Shown here: positions 26,387-35,601 of the stretch, in pieces | Position numbering within the stretch: the first letter of the stretch is position 1 | Layout of the letters: each line of letters opens with the position of its first letter | From: Kaistella montana | Lineage (GTDB): Bacteria; Bacteroidota; Bacteroidia; Flavobacteriales; Weeksellaceae | NCBI RefSeq assembly: GCF_024436175.1 | Contig: NZ_JANFQP010000003.1 | Span: forward strand, 62,001 to 126,000 | Reading direction: 5' to 3' | DNA length: 64,000 bases | Notes under the pieces: generated by a model | What the model was told of the DNA's origin: nothing | Databases searched by the model: none | What the model saw: the letters and a program-made list of their open reading frames with translations, nothing else | Position numbers and translations under genes: made by a program

Positions 26387-26834
26387 CGGTAATTTGGGTT
26401 TGGTTTTGTTCAACATCTAACACAGGATTGGCTACTTCCAAAACCGCATTTACATTTTCATAAATTTTCTTGATTCCGCAAGCCGGAGAAACATATTCTG
26501 ATTGAGTGGTATAATTCACTTTCACTTCAGAAGTGATTGCCGCTTTCGACAAACCGACATAAATTTTGGTAAAAAGCGCGTCATCAACTCTCAAAGGAAT
26601 AAAAACAGAATCAGTTTTCGTTTTCGCAGCAATCACCGAAACTGGACCATTTCCGTAATCAACGTTTACAAAAATCGAATCCATCGTTTTGAGTTTTCCG
26701 GTAGCTTTTGTTTTGAATTTAAGCTTCATTCTCGGTGTCGCTTCGCCACTTACGCAAATATCATCATCACTTCCGCAGGAAAAAAGCGAAATCAGAAACA
26801 GGGAAACCAGAAAAATTTTCAGAAATTTCATCAT
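26352..26834 (-). CDS. DUF6452-like lipoprotein
   Basis: A 160-residue lipoprotein with lipobox LISLFSC (Cys at residue 20), then a beta-sandwich-like domain with an early Cys (DDICVSGEATPRMKLKF) and a late one (VSPACGIKKIYEN) that may form a disulfide. The C-terminal tail is Gln/Thr-rich. It overlaps rlmD by 1 bp at its start and the DUF6048 gene by 35 bp at its end, so the three are tightly coupled. The family name rests on gene order and overall look. Function unknown. Confidence 0.65.
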   Translation of the reverse strand: MMKFLKIFLVSLFLISLFSCGSDDDICVSGEATPRMKLKFKTKATGKLKTMDSIFVNVDYGNGPVSVIAAKTKTDSVFIPLRVDDALFTKIYVGLSKAAITSEVKVNYTTQSEYVSPACGIKKIYENVNAVLEVANPVLDVEQNQTQITDESKTHFYLLF

Positions 26835-28243
26835 TAAATTTTTACTAAAAGTGCAATATTCTCAACATGATGCGTTTGCGGGAACATATCAACCGGCAAT
26901 ATTTTCACCAATCGATATTGATCTTTCATCAAAGCCAAATCTCTCGCTTGTGTTGCCGAATTACAGCTTACATAAACGATTTTTTCGGGAGCGAGTTTCA
27001 GGATTTGTTCCACCACTTTTTGATGCATTCCATCGCGTGGCGGATCGGTGATTAAAACATCCGCTTTAGGATGATTCGCCAAAAATTCGTCATTAAAAAT
27101 ATCTTTCATATCGCCACAATAGAACGTACAATTCGACAAACCATTCAGTTCAGCGTGTTCTTTCGCTGCATTGATCGCTTCTTGAACCGATTCAATTCCA
27201 ATCACTTGTTTGGCGTTTCTTGCAACATATTGTGCAATCGTTCCTGTTCCGGTGTACAAATCATAAACCACTTCATCGCCTTTCAAATCAGCAAATTCGA
27301 GGGTTTTTCTGTATAATTCTAACGCTTGTTTATAATTAGTTTGGAAGAAAGATTTCGGGCCGATTTTGAATTTCAAACCATCCATTTCTTCCATTAAAAA
27401 ACCATCGCCGAAATAAGTTTCGACATTTTGGTCGTAAATAGAATCGTTTTGTTTTGAATTAATGCAATAAACCAAAGTTTTGATCTGCGAAAATTCTGAA
27501 AGTAAAAAATCGAACAATTTCTCGCGATTTTCCTTTTCATCACGGAAAAGTTGGAATAAAACCATCCATTCGCCTTTCGAATTTTGTCTCATCATCACGG
27601 TTCGCAAAAATCCGGTTTGTTCTTTTACATCAAAAAATTCCAAACCATTTTTTACAGCGTAATTTTTCACCGCCAAACGAATCGCATTCGATGGATCTTC
27701 TTGAAGAAAACATTCTTTCAAATCGAGAATTTTGCTCCACATTCCGGGAATATGAAAGCCCAAAGCATCGCGGTTTCCGAAATTTTCTTCGGAACTGATT
27801 TCGTATTGTGTGAGCCAACGCGCATTGGAAAATGAAAATTCCATTTTGTTGCGGTAGAAATACTGTTGCTCACTTCCCAAAATTGGTAAAGTTTCGAAAT
27901 CTTCGATGCCACCGATTCTTTTGATATGGTTATAAACTTCATCTTGCTTGAAAACAAGTTGTTGCTCATACGAAAGATTTTGCCATTTGCAACCTCCGCA
28001 AACACCAAAATGAACACATTTCGGAGCTACACGATACGGAGATTTTTCCAAAATTTCCACTGCTTCGGCTTCGAAATATTTCGATTTCGATTTTTTGACT
28101 CTTGCATTGACCAAATCTCCGGGAACTGCGCCGGAAACCAAAACGGTTTTGCCATCGTCGGTTTTGCCTATTGCCACGCCTTTTGCGCCCGCAGAAACCA
28201 GTCTAATATTTTCTAAAACGATATTTTTGTTTTTCTTTCTCAT
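26834..28243 (-). CDS. rlmD: 23S rRNA (uracil-C5)-methyltransferase RlmD
   Basis: SAM-dependent methyltransferase of the RumA/TrmA family, 469 residues, expected to make m5U1939 in 23S rRNA. An N-terminal TRAM domain (about 8-68) is followed by the iron-sulfur cysteine cluster CVHFGVCGGC (Cx5Cx2C), then the methyltransferase domain with DLYTGTGTIAQYVA, TDPPRDGMH and the catalytic Cys in IVYVSCNSAT. Bacteroidota often have more than one RlmD/RlmCD-like paralogue, so the exact uridine is inferred. It leads an operon with two envelope-protein genes, an odd pairing that seems to be conserved. Confidence 0.92.
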   Translation of the reverse strand: MRKKNKNIVLENIRLVSAGAKGVAIGKTDDGKTVLVSGAVPGDLVNARVKKSKSKYFEAEAVEILEKSPYRVAPKCVHFGVCGGCKWQNLSYEQQLVFKQDEVYNHIKRIGGIEDFETLPILGSEQQYFYRNKMEFSFSNARWLTQYEISSEENFGNRDALGFHIPGMWSKILDLKECFLQEDPSNAIRLAVKNYAVKNGLEFFDVKEQTGFLRTVMMRQNSKGEWMVLFQLFRDEKENREKLFDFLLSEFSQIKTLVYCINSKQNDSIYDQNVETYFGDGFLMEEMDGLKFKIGPKSFFQTNYKQALELYRKTLEFADLKGDEVVYDLYTGTGTIAQYVARNAKQVIGIESVQEAINAAKEHAELNGLSNCTFYCGDMKDIFNDEFLANHPKADVLITDPPRDGMHQKVVEQILKLAPEKIVYVSCNSATQARDLALMKDQYRLVKILPVDMFPQTHHVENIALLVKI

Positions 28244-28261
28244 CGACTAATTTAATGAACA

Positions 28262-28269
28262 CAAAAGTA
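28262..28269 (-). promoter_or_regulatory. -7 box of rlmD
   Basis: Reverse strand reads TACTTTTG, 18 bp upstream of the ATG. Confidence 0.5.
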
Positions 28270-28415
28270 AGGTTTTGAAAATAAAAAGAAGCGATAAATC
28301 GGTTGAAGCAATTTGAATCTGTTTAAATTATTTTTAAAATATTCAGAATCGATTAAATTTCGGCAAAAACCAACTCACATTTTACAAAAAAAGCTAAAGT
28401 TCGTTGCTCTTGAAA

Positions 28416-28447
28416 TAAAAAAATCCTGCCCAAGAAAATGAGCAGGA
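28416..28447 (-). terminator. Terminator after the thioredoxin-fold lipoprotein gene
   Basis: A 6-bp stem (28424-28429 with 28442-28447) runs into A's on the + strand, i.e. T's in the transcript. The stem is short but the tail is good. Confidence 0.65.
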
Positions 28448-28470
28448 AATATTTTAATTATTAGTAAAAG

Positions 28471-29970
28471 TTACTTTGTTGGAGCAGCTTCTGGTTTTGG
28501 AGCTAACAAATCATTCTGCAAAGTAGCTTCTGGCTGTACCATCGGCGCTTTTAACCCTGAAAGTTTATCCAAAACGGTTACGATTTCCGGATCGCCCAAG
28601 TTGTAGAAGAAGCGGCTTGCAATTTTGCCATCTTTATCCAAAACGATAAAAGAAGGAAGTTTGAAACCATAAATTCCCAAGTCTTTAGCGATTTGAGCAT
28701 TCATTCCGCCATCGCCGTAAACGCTAGTTCCTTGAATTCCTTTCAATAATGCGTTGCTGGTTTTCACGAATTGGTCTTTGGTATCATCCAAATTTACAAA
28801 AGTGAAATTCATTTTTGATTTGTAGAAATTTACTACTTCTCTCAACACTGGAACGGTTCCTTCCGCGATGTAAGGATTCCAAGAAGCGTAGAACATCACC
28901 AAAGTTGGTTTTCCAGTAGCAAATTTATAATCGCTTCCGTCGGCTTTCGCCAATTTTGCGGAGCTCATTGCATCGCCAACTTTAGGGCCTTCGATTACGA
29001 ATTGAATTCTTTCCAAATCTTTTTTGATTTGGCTGTCTTTGATTTTTTCTTTAATGATTTTCGAAATTTTATCAGAGTTTTCCTTAGTCATTCCCGGTGC
29101 AATATCACCGCTAGAAAGTACGAAAGCCAAAAGATAATCTTTAGCGGTTTGCGAAAGGTCTTTTTTTGTATCTAAAAATTTTGCGAAAACTTCAGAAGAC
29201 ATTTCTTTACCAGTTTTGTTATTTGCTGAAGCGAAATTCTGGAATTCAGAACTCAATTTTCCTAACAGATAGTTTCTGTAAACCGGTTGGTTTCTCAACA
29301 TTCTTTCGTTATCTGAATCCAATTTTGCTTCCGCATCTTTGAAGTTTTTAGAAACTTTATAATTAGGATTTTGGGTAACTTGCGGGTGATTGATTTCATA
29401 TTGACTCATCAATCCCAACAAGCTTGCATTCAATTCATCTTTTTTATACTGAACCACTTCGCTGTCAGCAGAAGTTTTTTTGGCGGAAGCTTCGATACTA
29501 GTTTCGAAATCTTTTCTAATTTTTTCTACATCTTTCAAGAAAGCATCTTCATTTTTGCTTACCAATTCTCCAACATTGATTTTGGCAGCATAGCCTTGGA
29601 TGAATTTCTGCACATCCATTAAGAAATCATTGTTCTTTTTGGCATCACCGGTAATAGTGAATTGATTAGGGAAATTGGCAGCTTGGCCAGAAATATTTAA
29701 TTCCTGTCCACCTTTAAGGTAAATCATTGCAGTTTTACCGGCATAAGACATGATGTACATTCCGTTTTTGGGAGCTTCGAAACTCCCGGAAAAACTCCCT
29801 TTTGAATCTACTCCTAAATTAACCAATGGCAAAGTTGCCACGCCTGAAGCTTCGATAAATTCAATTCTTTCCAAAGGTGATCCACCTGCGAAATTACCTT
29901 TTACTTCTACCTTTTTTGAACATGACATTGCTACGAAAGCAAAAATCAGCATTAAAAAATATTTACTCAT
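28471..29970 (-). CDS. Thioredoxin-fold lipoprotein without CxxC
   Basis: A 499-residue lipoprotein (lipobox FVAMSC, Cys at residue 17) built like Bacteroidota TlpA/ResA relatives: an N-terminal DUF4369-like beta domain (about 20-115), a helical middle (about 120-330) and a C-terminal thioredoxin fold (about 335-470). Where active members have WCxxC, this one reads FYASWNPYIAEGTVP, so both redox cysteines are missing. The cis-Pro region is present (GIYGFKLPSFIVLD). It therefore cannot be a thiol oxidoreductase and may bind a partner or scaffold. Ala/Pro-rich tail. Confidence 0.8.
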   Translation of the reverse strand: MSKYFLMLIFAFVAMSCSKKVEVKGNFAGGSPLERIEFIEASGVATLPLVNLGVDSKGSFSGSFEAPKNGMYIMSYAGKTAMIYLKGGQELNISGQAANFPNQFTITGDAKKNNDFLMDVQKFIQGYAAKINVGELVSKNEDAFLKDVEKIRKDFETSIEASAKKTSADSEVVQYKKDELNASLLGLMSQYEINHPQVTQNPNYKVSKNFKDAEAKLDSDNERMLRNQPVYRNYLLGKLSSEFQNFASANNKTGKEMSSEVFAKFLDTKKDLSQTAKDYLLAFVLSSGDIAPGMTKENSDKISKIIKEKIKDSQIKKDLERIQFVIEGPKVGDAMSSAKLAKADGSDYKFATGKPTLVMFYASWNPYIAEGTVPVLREVVNFYKSKMNFTFVNLDDTKDQFVKTSNALLKGIQGTSVYGDGGMNAQIAKDLGIYGFKLPSFIVLDKDGKIASRFFYNLGDPEIVTVLDKLSGLKAPMVQPEATLQNDLLAPKPEAAPTK

Positions 29971-30036
29971 GTTTGTATTGTTGTGTATAAATTTTGTTTA
30001 CAATTAAATCTCTATTCTTTTCTGGTATAACGGGAA

Positions 30037-30044
30037 CAAAAGTA
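30037..30044 (-). promoter_or_regulatory. -7 box of the thioredoxin-fold lipoprotein gene
   Basis: Reverse strand reads TACTTTTG, 66 bp upstream of the ATG, so a longer leader is implied. Confidence 0.45.
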
Positions 30045-30101
30045 AGTTATATAAAGAGTTAAAGAAAATTTTAGAATGTTTTTTGTGAAATTTTAACAAA
30101 G

Positions 30102-30136
30102 AAAAATCCGTTTTCAATATTAGAAAACGGATTTTT
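30102..30136 (-). terminator. Terminator of sdhCAB
   Basis: A perfect 14-bp stem (30102-30115 with 30123-30136) with a 7-nt loop, including the T-run in the transcript. Confidence 0.9.
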
Positions 30137-30153
30137 AAATTTTAATAAAGATT

Positions 30154-30921
30154 TTATCCTCTGTTGATATTCGCTGCCATAAACTCGCGGTTCATTCGTG
30201 CGATTACTTCCAAAGAAATTCCTTTAGGACATTCAACTTCGCAAGCGCCGGTGTTTGAGCAGTTTCCGAAACCTTCTTCGTCCATGGCTTTTACCATGTT
30301 CAGAACTCTTCTTTGCGCTTCTACTCTACCTTGCGGAAGCAATGCGTATTGGGAAACTTTAGCTCCAACGAATAACATTGCAGATCCGTTTTTACAAGTC
30401 GCCACACAAGCTCCACAACCGATACATGCAGCTGCATCCATTGCTTTGTCAGCATCTTCCTTCGGAACTGGGATCGCGTTGGCATCCAAAGTATTTCCGG
30501 AGGTATTCACGGAGATAAATCCACCTGCAGCCATTACTTTATCAAAAGCACTTCTATCAACCACCAAATCCTTAATTACAGGAAAAGCAGCACTACGCCA
30601 AGGTTCGATATGAATGGTTTCGCCATCTTTAAACATTCTCATGTGCAATTGGCAAGTAGTGATTCCGGTATCCGGACCGTGAGCTCTACCGTTGATATAT
30701 AGTGAACACATTCCGCAGATTCCTTCACGACAGTCGTGGTCGAAAGCGATAGGTTCTTTTCCTTCATTGATTAGATTCTCGTTGAGCATATCCAACATTT
30801 CAAGGAAAGAAGAGTCGGTGGAAACGTCTGAAATTTTGTAGGTTTCAAACTGTCCTTTTGATTTATTGTTTTTCTGTCTCCAAATTTTCAGAGTCAGGCT
30901 TAATCCTTTTTTAGCACTCAT
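30154..30921 (-). CDS. sdhB: Succinate dehydrogenase/fumarate reductase iron-sulfur subunit
   Basis: Electron-transfer subunit of complex II, 255 residues, carrying electrons from FAD to the quinone site. Three clusters are visible: 2Fe-2S ([10 protein letters not shown] with a later Cys in TTCQLH), 4Fe-4S ([11 protein letters not shown]) and 3Fe-4S ([15 protein letters not shown]). The N-terminal ferredoxin domain and long linkers are typical of the B-type enzyme. It is last in sdhC-sdhA-sdhB, 23 bp behind sdhA. Confidence 0.96.
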   Translation of the reverse strand: MSAKKGLSLTLKIWRQKNNKSKGQFETYKISDVSTDSSFLEMLDMLNENLINEGKEPIAFDHDCREGICGMCSLYINGRAHGPDTGITTCQLHMRMFKDGETIHIEPWRSAAFPVIKDLVVDRSAFDKVMAAGGFISVNTSGNTLDANAIPVPKEDADKAMDAAACIGCGACVATCKNGSAMLFVGAKVSQYALLPQGRVEAQRRVLNMVKAMDEEGFGNCSNTGACEVECPKGISLEVIARMNREFMAANINRG

Positions 30922-30944
30922 TTTAATATTTACTTTTTCGGAGA

Positions 30945-32957
30945 TTATTTATAACTTCTTGTTTTCACTTCGATGTTTTCATAAATCAGGTCTTCTTTGT
31001 GCAAAACTTCCTGATTAATGTCGATCCCTTGGTATTCCCATGCTGCAACGTATTTGAAATTCAAATCATCGCGTTCCGCTTCACCTTCTGGTGTTGCGTG
31101 ATCCCATCGGAAGTGGCCTCCACAGGATTCTTCTCTTTTCAAAGCATCAATTGCCATCAATTGTCCTAATTCCAAGAAATCTGCTACTCTGAATGCTTTT
31201 TCTAATTCAGGGTTCATTTCATTGGCTTGTCCTGGAACTTTCACATCTTTCCAGAATTCTTCTCTCACTGCAGCAATTTCTTTGATTGCTTCTTGTAAAC
31301 CTTCAGGAGTTCTTCCCATTCCTACTTTGTTCCACATGATGTGTCCCAATTTTTTATGGAAATAATCTACCGAATGTTTTCCGTTATTATTGATGAAGAA
31401 GTTAACTTTATCTTGAATTTCCTTTTCAGCAGCATCAAATTCAGCAGAATCGGTCGGAATTGCTCCCGTTCTGATATCTGCAGAAAGATAATCTGCGATC
31501 GTATAAGGAAGTACAAAATAACCATCTGCAAGACCTTGCATCAATGCAGAAGCACCCAATCTGTTCGCTCCGTGATCTGAGAAATTAGCTTCTCCGATTA
31601 CGAAACATCCCGGAATAGTAGATTGCAAGTTATAATCAACCCAAACACCACCCATTGTGTAGTGAACTGCTGGATAAATCTTCATTGGAGTTACATACGG
31701 GTTATCCGCTGTAATTTTTTCGTACATCTGGAAAAGGTTTCCATACTTTTCTTCAACCCAAGCTTTACCTAGATCGTAGATTTGCTGTTGTGAAGGATTA
31801 TGAATATTTTTCTCCAAAGCAGCTTCTTTTCCTTTTTTCATGATTTCTGTTGAGAAATCTAAGTAAACGCCTTCTTTGGTATCATTATTTTCAATTCCGA
31901 AACCTGCATCACATCTTTCTTTCGCCGCTCTGGAAGCTACGTCACGAGGAACCAAGTTTCCGAAAGCTGGATATCTTCTTTCTAAATAATAATCTCTGTT
32001 TTCTTCAGCGATATTTTCAGGTTTTAATTTTCCTGCGCGAATTGCTTCTGCATCTTCAATATTTTTTGGAACCCAAATTCTTCCTGAGTTTCTCAAAGAT
32101 TCCGACATCAAAGTAAGTTTTGACTGTTGCGTTCCGTGAACCGGAATACAAGTCGGGTGAATCTGCACATAACAAGGATTTGCGAAATACGCTCCTTTTT
32201 TATGAATTTTCCAAGCAGCTGAAACATTCGATCCCATTGCGTTTGTAGAAAGGAAATACACGTTTCCGTAACCACCAGAAGCGATTACTACTGCGTGTGC
32301 AGAATGTCTTTCAATTTCGCCGGTCACAAGGTTTCTTGCAATAATCCCTCTAGCTTTTCCATCTACGATAACGAGGTCAAGCATTTCGTGACGGTTATAC
32401 ATTTTAATTCTACCTTTCCCGATTTGGCGGCTCAATGCAGAATAAGCTCCCAGCAAAAGTTGTTGTCCGGTTTGCCCTTTCGCATAGAAAGTTCTTTTAA
32501 CTTGTACTCCACCGAAAGAACGGTTATCTAACTGTCCACCATATTCACGGCCGAAGGGAACACCTTGCGCCACACACTGGTCAATAATATTTGCGGAAAC
32601 TTCTGCAAGTCTGTAAACATTCGCTTCTCTTGCGCGGTAATCTCCACCTTTGATGGTATCGTAAAACAATCGGTAAGTAGAATCTCCATCACCTTGGTAG
32701 TTTTTCGCTGCATTAATACCACCTTGAGCAGCAATAGAGTGCGCTCTTCTTGGCGAATCTTGGTAGCAGAATGCTTTTACATTATATCCTTGCTCTGCCA
32801 AAGTTGCAGCAGCTGAACCTCCTGCCAAACCAGTTCCTACAACGATGATATCAATCTTATCACGGTTGTTTGGTGCAACAAGGTTCATGTGGTTTTTATG
32901 GTTTTTCCATTTGTCCGCTAAAGGACCAGCTGGAATTTTTGAATCTAATTTGCTCAT
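30945..32957 (-). CDS. sdhA: Succinate dehydrogenase/fumarate reductase flavoprotein subunit
   Basis: Catalytic subunit, 670 residues, interconverting succinate and fumarate at the cytoplasmic face. FAD-binding [18 protein letters not shown] at about 41-58; His73 in [11 protein letters not shown] is the probable covalent FAD ligand. Substrate-binding and catalytic regions follow ([23 protein letters not shown], of which the Ser-Ala-Leu stretch is typical). The C-terminal helical domain ends EVKTRSYK. It is separated from sdhC by a 56-bp spacer with a heptamer array. Confidence 0.97.
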   Translation of the reverse strand: MSKLDSKIPAGPLADKWKNHKNHMNLVAPNNRDKIDIIVVGTGLAGGSAAATLAEQGYNVKAFCYQDSPRRAHSIAAQGGINAAKNYQGDGDSTYRLFYDTIKGGDYRAREANVYRLAEVSANIIDQCVAQGVPFGREYGGQLDNRSFGGVQVKRTFYAKGQTGQQLLLGAYSALSRQIGKGRIKMYNRHEMLDLVIVDGKARGIIARNLVTGEIERHSAHAVVIASGGYGNVYFLSTNAMGSNVSAAWKIHKKGAYFANPCYVQIHPTCIPVHGTQQSKLTLMSESLRNSGRIWVPKNIEDAEAIRAGKLKPENIAEENRDYYLERRYPAFGNLVPRDVASRAAKERCDAGFGIENNDTKEGVYLDFSTEIMKKGKEAALEKNIHNPSQQQIYDLGKAWVEEKYGNLFQMYEKITADNPYVTPMKIYPAVHYTMGGVWVDYNLQSTIPGCFVIGEANFSDHGANRLGASALMQGLADGYFVLPYTIADYLSADIRTGAIPTDSAEFDAAEKEIQDKVNFFINNNGKHSVDYFHKKLGHIMWNKVGMGRTPEGLQEAIKEIAAVREEFWKDVKVPGQANEMNPELEKAFRVADFLELGQLMAIDALKREESCGGHFRWDHATPEGEAERDDLNFKYVAAWEYQGIDINQEVLHKEDLIYENIEVKTRSYK

Positions 32958-32967
32958 TTTTTAGAAA

Positions 32968-33012
32968 TTTTAAATTTTAAACTTTAAATTTTAGACTACT
33001 TAAAACTTAAAA
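32968..33012. repeat. 7-bp-period inverted array between sdhC and sdhA
   Basis: The left arm has TTTTAAA at 32968 and 32975, CTTTAAA at 32982 and TTTTAGA at 32989. After a 3-nt centre the right arm has CTTAAAA at 32999 and again at 33006, the reverse complement of the left unit type (TTTTAAR). The sdhC stop codon lies right at the array's edge. Confidence 0.7.
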
Positions 33013-33013
33013 T

Positions 33014-33676
33014 TTATTGAGTTAAAAAGTGATATACTGCAATGATAATAAACCCTGCAGGAATAAGAATAGAATACCAAGTCCCGAGAGTTTTGATAAC
33101 AGGAGTGTATTTCGGATGACGCGCTCCCACAGATTGGAAAGACGATTGGAAACCGTGCGCCAAATGCAATCCTAAAAGCACAAAAGCAATCACATAAAAA
33201 CCAACTCTCAACGGATTTGCGAAATTCGCGTGAAGTTCTTCCCAGAATCTTCCGTTATCGGGCGTGTTGGCTTCGATATACTTGAAGTTGATCTCATGCC
33301 ACCAAAAATCGTAAAGGTGTAATCCTAAAAAAGCTAAAACTACCAATCCGGAAATAATCATATTTCTCGACATCCATGTAGAATTGGCTGAACCTTTGTT
33401 TACTGCATATTTCACTGGTCTTGCGCTTCGGTTTTTCAATTCAAGAACAAATCCCATTACAAAATGGAAAACCACTGCAAAACCCAAAACCGGTTGCATC
33501 AGAAACTGAATAACCGGGTTATAACCCATAAATTCTGAAGCTGCGTTGAATGCTTCGGGGCTGCAAATTGAAAGTAAATTCACCGAAAGGTGCATGATAA
33601 GGAATAGGAGCAAAAACATTGCAGACAATGCCATTGCGTACTTTCTACCGATAGTAGAACTTGTTAATCCTGCCAT
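33014..33676 (-). CDS. sdhC: Succinate dehydrogenase cytochrome b subunit
   Basis: Membrane anchor of complex II, 220 residues with about five transmembrane helices, the single-anchor, di-haem form (B-type) usual in Bacteroidota and Bacillus. Likely haem ligands are the His in helices at LIMHLSVNL, VFHFVMGF, LGLHLYDFWWH and LGLHLAHGFQSSF. It opens the sdhCAB operon and has a -7 box 27 bp upstream. Confidence 0.94.
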   Translation of the reverse strand: MAGLTSSTIGRKYAMALSAMFLLLFLIMHLSVNLLSICSPEAFNAASEFMGYNPVIQFLMQPVLGFAVVFHFVMGFVLELKNRSARPVKYAVNKGSANSTWMSRNMIISGLVVLAFLGLHLYDFWWHEINFKYIEANTPDNGRFWEELHANFANPLRVGFYVIAFVLLGLHLAHGFQSSFQSVGARHPKYTPVIKTLGTWYSILIPAGFIIIAVYHFLTQ

Positions 33677-33702
33677 AATTAATGTTTAAATTTGAATTTC
33701 CA

Positions 33703-33710
33703 CAAAGTTA
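33703..33710 (-). promoter_or_regulatory. -7 box of sdhCAB
   Basis: Reverse strand reads TAACTTTG, 26 bp before the sdhC ATG. Confidence 0.55.
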
Positions 33711-33785
33711 AAAAATTGTTAAGGTATCTGTAGGTGAGATTTATCAGATTTTTTTAGTTTGTAATCTTTCTAAATAAGTTTTGCT

Positions 33786-35558
33786 TTATTCATCAAAATC
33801 GTAAATTTTGCCTTTTATTCGAACTTCATTAGTTCCTTTGGGTAGAATCTTGATTTCAAAGTTTTGCACTCTTCTTGCCGTTAAATAAGGTTCAATGATA
33901 TATTGTTGAAGTTTATCGGTATTTGCTTTTTCTTTTAAAATAAACACAACTTTCTTATCATTTTTGACCGAAATAATTTTCTCTTTAAAATAATAATGTT
34001 CCAAAACCTCATCAATTTCTGCAGCTTTATAATTGAGCAAAAGTCGCAGTGCAAAGAAAATCAAGAGAAAATAAATAACCCTCAAAACATTTTTAGCTTT
34101 TGGTTTCAAAATCGCAAATCTTAAAAACCAAACCACTGCAAAAGCGACCACAACTTCCAAAAAAGTCATCGAAAGCATTTTATGGAAAGCAAAATCGAAA
34201 TCTGCAAACCAATGAATCATTTTTAATGTAAAAACAACCACCTCATCATAAATCAAATTCAACCAATAAAACTGAAAGGAAAACCCAATAAGAAGCGTCA
34301 TCAACAAAGAAAAAACAATAAGAATTTCCGAAAAAGGAATCACTAATAAATTGGCAAAAATCGACACTAAAGAATATTGATGAAAATAATAAATCACCAG
34401 CGGAAGCGTTGCAATTTGCGCTGCAAAACTCACTGAAACAATATTGACGAGAAATTTCTGAAAATTATTTTTCGGTTTTGGCAAGTATTTCAAAATCGGT
34501 TTATTCAACCAGAAAATCCCGAAAACCGCTGCAAAACTCAGTTGAAAACCAACATCAAAAAGCTGTTGCGTATCGAAAATGAGCAATCCCAATGCAGCCA
34601 AAGCCATCGCATGAAGCAAATCGGGTTTTCGTTGTAAAATCACAAAAATATAATACGCAGAAATCATGATGCAACTCCGCACCACCGAGCTTCCGTAATC
34701 GATAAAAACAGCAAATGCCCAAATCAAAATCAAGGCAAAAATCATTTTGAAATTCCTAAATTTCGGCGGAAAAATCCAATTCAAAACCAACAAAATCAAC
34801 CAGAAAATAATCGCCATGTGCGAACCGGAAATCGCTAAAACATGCATCAATCCTGATTTGTTGAAATCCTGAACCGTTTCCTGATCCATCTCAGTTCGAT
34901 CTGCAAGGATAATTCCTTTTGTAAATTCTCTTGTTCTTTTGCTAAAACCGCTGCGATCGATTTTACTTAAAGTTTCCAAGCGTTTTTGTTTAATTTTTTC
35001 AGCAAAACTTAAATCATTTCGCAATCCGGATTTGAAAGAATTGGGCAGGTAAGCTTGAAAATAAATGTGTTTTCTTGCCAAATACTTTCTATAATCAAAC
35101 TGAAAATCGTGATAAGGTTTTTGAAGCGAATTGATGTGAACTTCACCTTTATAATAATGCAGAAAATCGAGTTCACTTTCGGATTTCGGAACAGAAAGAA
35201 CGCTTAGAAATGATTCTTTTCCTTTCCACGCGACGATTTCATAACGACGATTTTTTTCGTTGGAATTGAGTTTTTTGTTGATTTTGAAAACGATGTTTTC
35301 TTTGCTTTCAAGAATCGGTAATTTAGGCTTTTTGGAATGGAAAAAATGGGCAAAAACTCCTAATGAAAAGAACAAAAAGAACAATGAAAGATGTCGAATT
35401 CGATAAAGACAAAAGCTTTTAACGAAATAAATAGTTAATGATAAAAAACTGAATATCAACAAAATACAAATTAAATTTTGCTGCAGTGAAAAATAATCCT
35501 GTAAAACAATTCCCAGGACAAAACAAATACACAGAATAAGTAAAGGCTGCTTTTGCAA
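33786..35558 (-). CDS. comEC: ComEC/Rec2-family DNA-uptake membrane protein
   Basis: A 590-residue polytopic membrane protein of the ComEC/Rec2 family, the inner-membrane channel for single-stranded DNA in natural transformation. Order: two N-terminal helices, a DUF4131-like periplasmic OB domain (about 80-200), then the Competence domain with GIILADRTEMDQETVQDFNKSGLMHVLAISGSHMA-type sequence (key run LMHVLAISGSHMA) and about eight helices. The C-terminal metallo-beta-lactamase domain of ComEC in Gram-positives is absent. The only sensible start is TTG at 35558, since no ATG or GTG lies between it and the in-frame stop upstream. It lies 43 bp behind lpxB. Confidence 0.85.
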   Translation of the reverse strand: MQKQPLLILCICFVLGIVLQDYFSLQQNLICILLIFSFLSLTIYFVKSFCLYRIRHLSLFFLFFSLGVFAHFFHSKKPKLPILESKENIVFKINKKLNSNEKNRRYEIVAWKGKESFLSVLSVPKSESELDFLHYYKGEVHINSLQKPYHDFQFDYRKYLARKHIYFQAYLPNSFKSGLRNDLSFAEKIKQKRLETLSKIDRSGFSKRTREFTKGIILADRTEMDQETVQDFNKSGLMHVLAISGSHMAIIFWLILLVLNWIFPPKFRNFKMIFALILIWAFAVFIDYGSSVVRSCIMISAYYIFVILQRKPDLLHAMALAALGLLIFDTQQLFDVGFQLSFAAVFGIFWLNKPILKYLPKPKNNFQKFLVNIVSVSFAAQIATLPLVIYYFHQYSLVSIFANLLVIPFSEILIVFSLLMTLLIGFSFQFYWLNLIYDEVVVFTLKMIHWFADFDFAFHKMLSMTFLEVVVAFAVVWFLRFAILKPKAKNVLRVIYFLLIFFALRLLLNYKAAEIDEVLEHYYFKEKIISVKNDKKVVFILKEKANTDKLQQYIIEPYLTARRVQNFEIKILPKGTNEVRIKGKIYDFDE

Positions 35559-35601
35559 TGTTTTAATTTTACAGTTAAACAGCTATTGAATTATGATAAA
35601 A

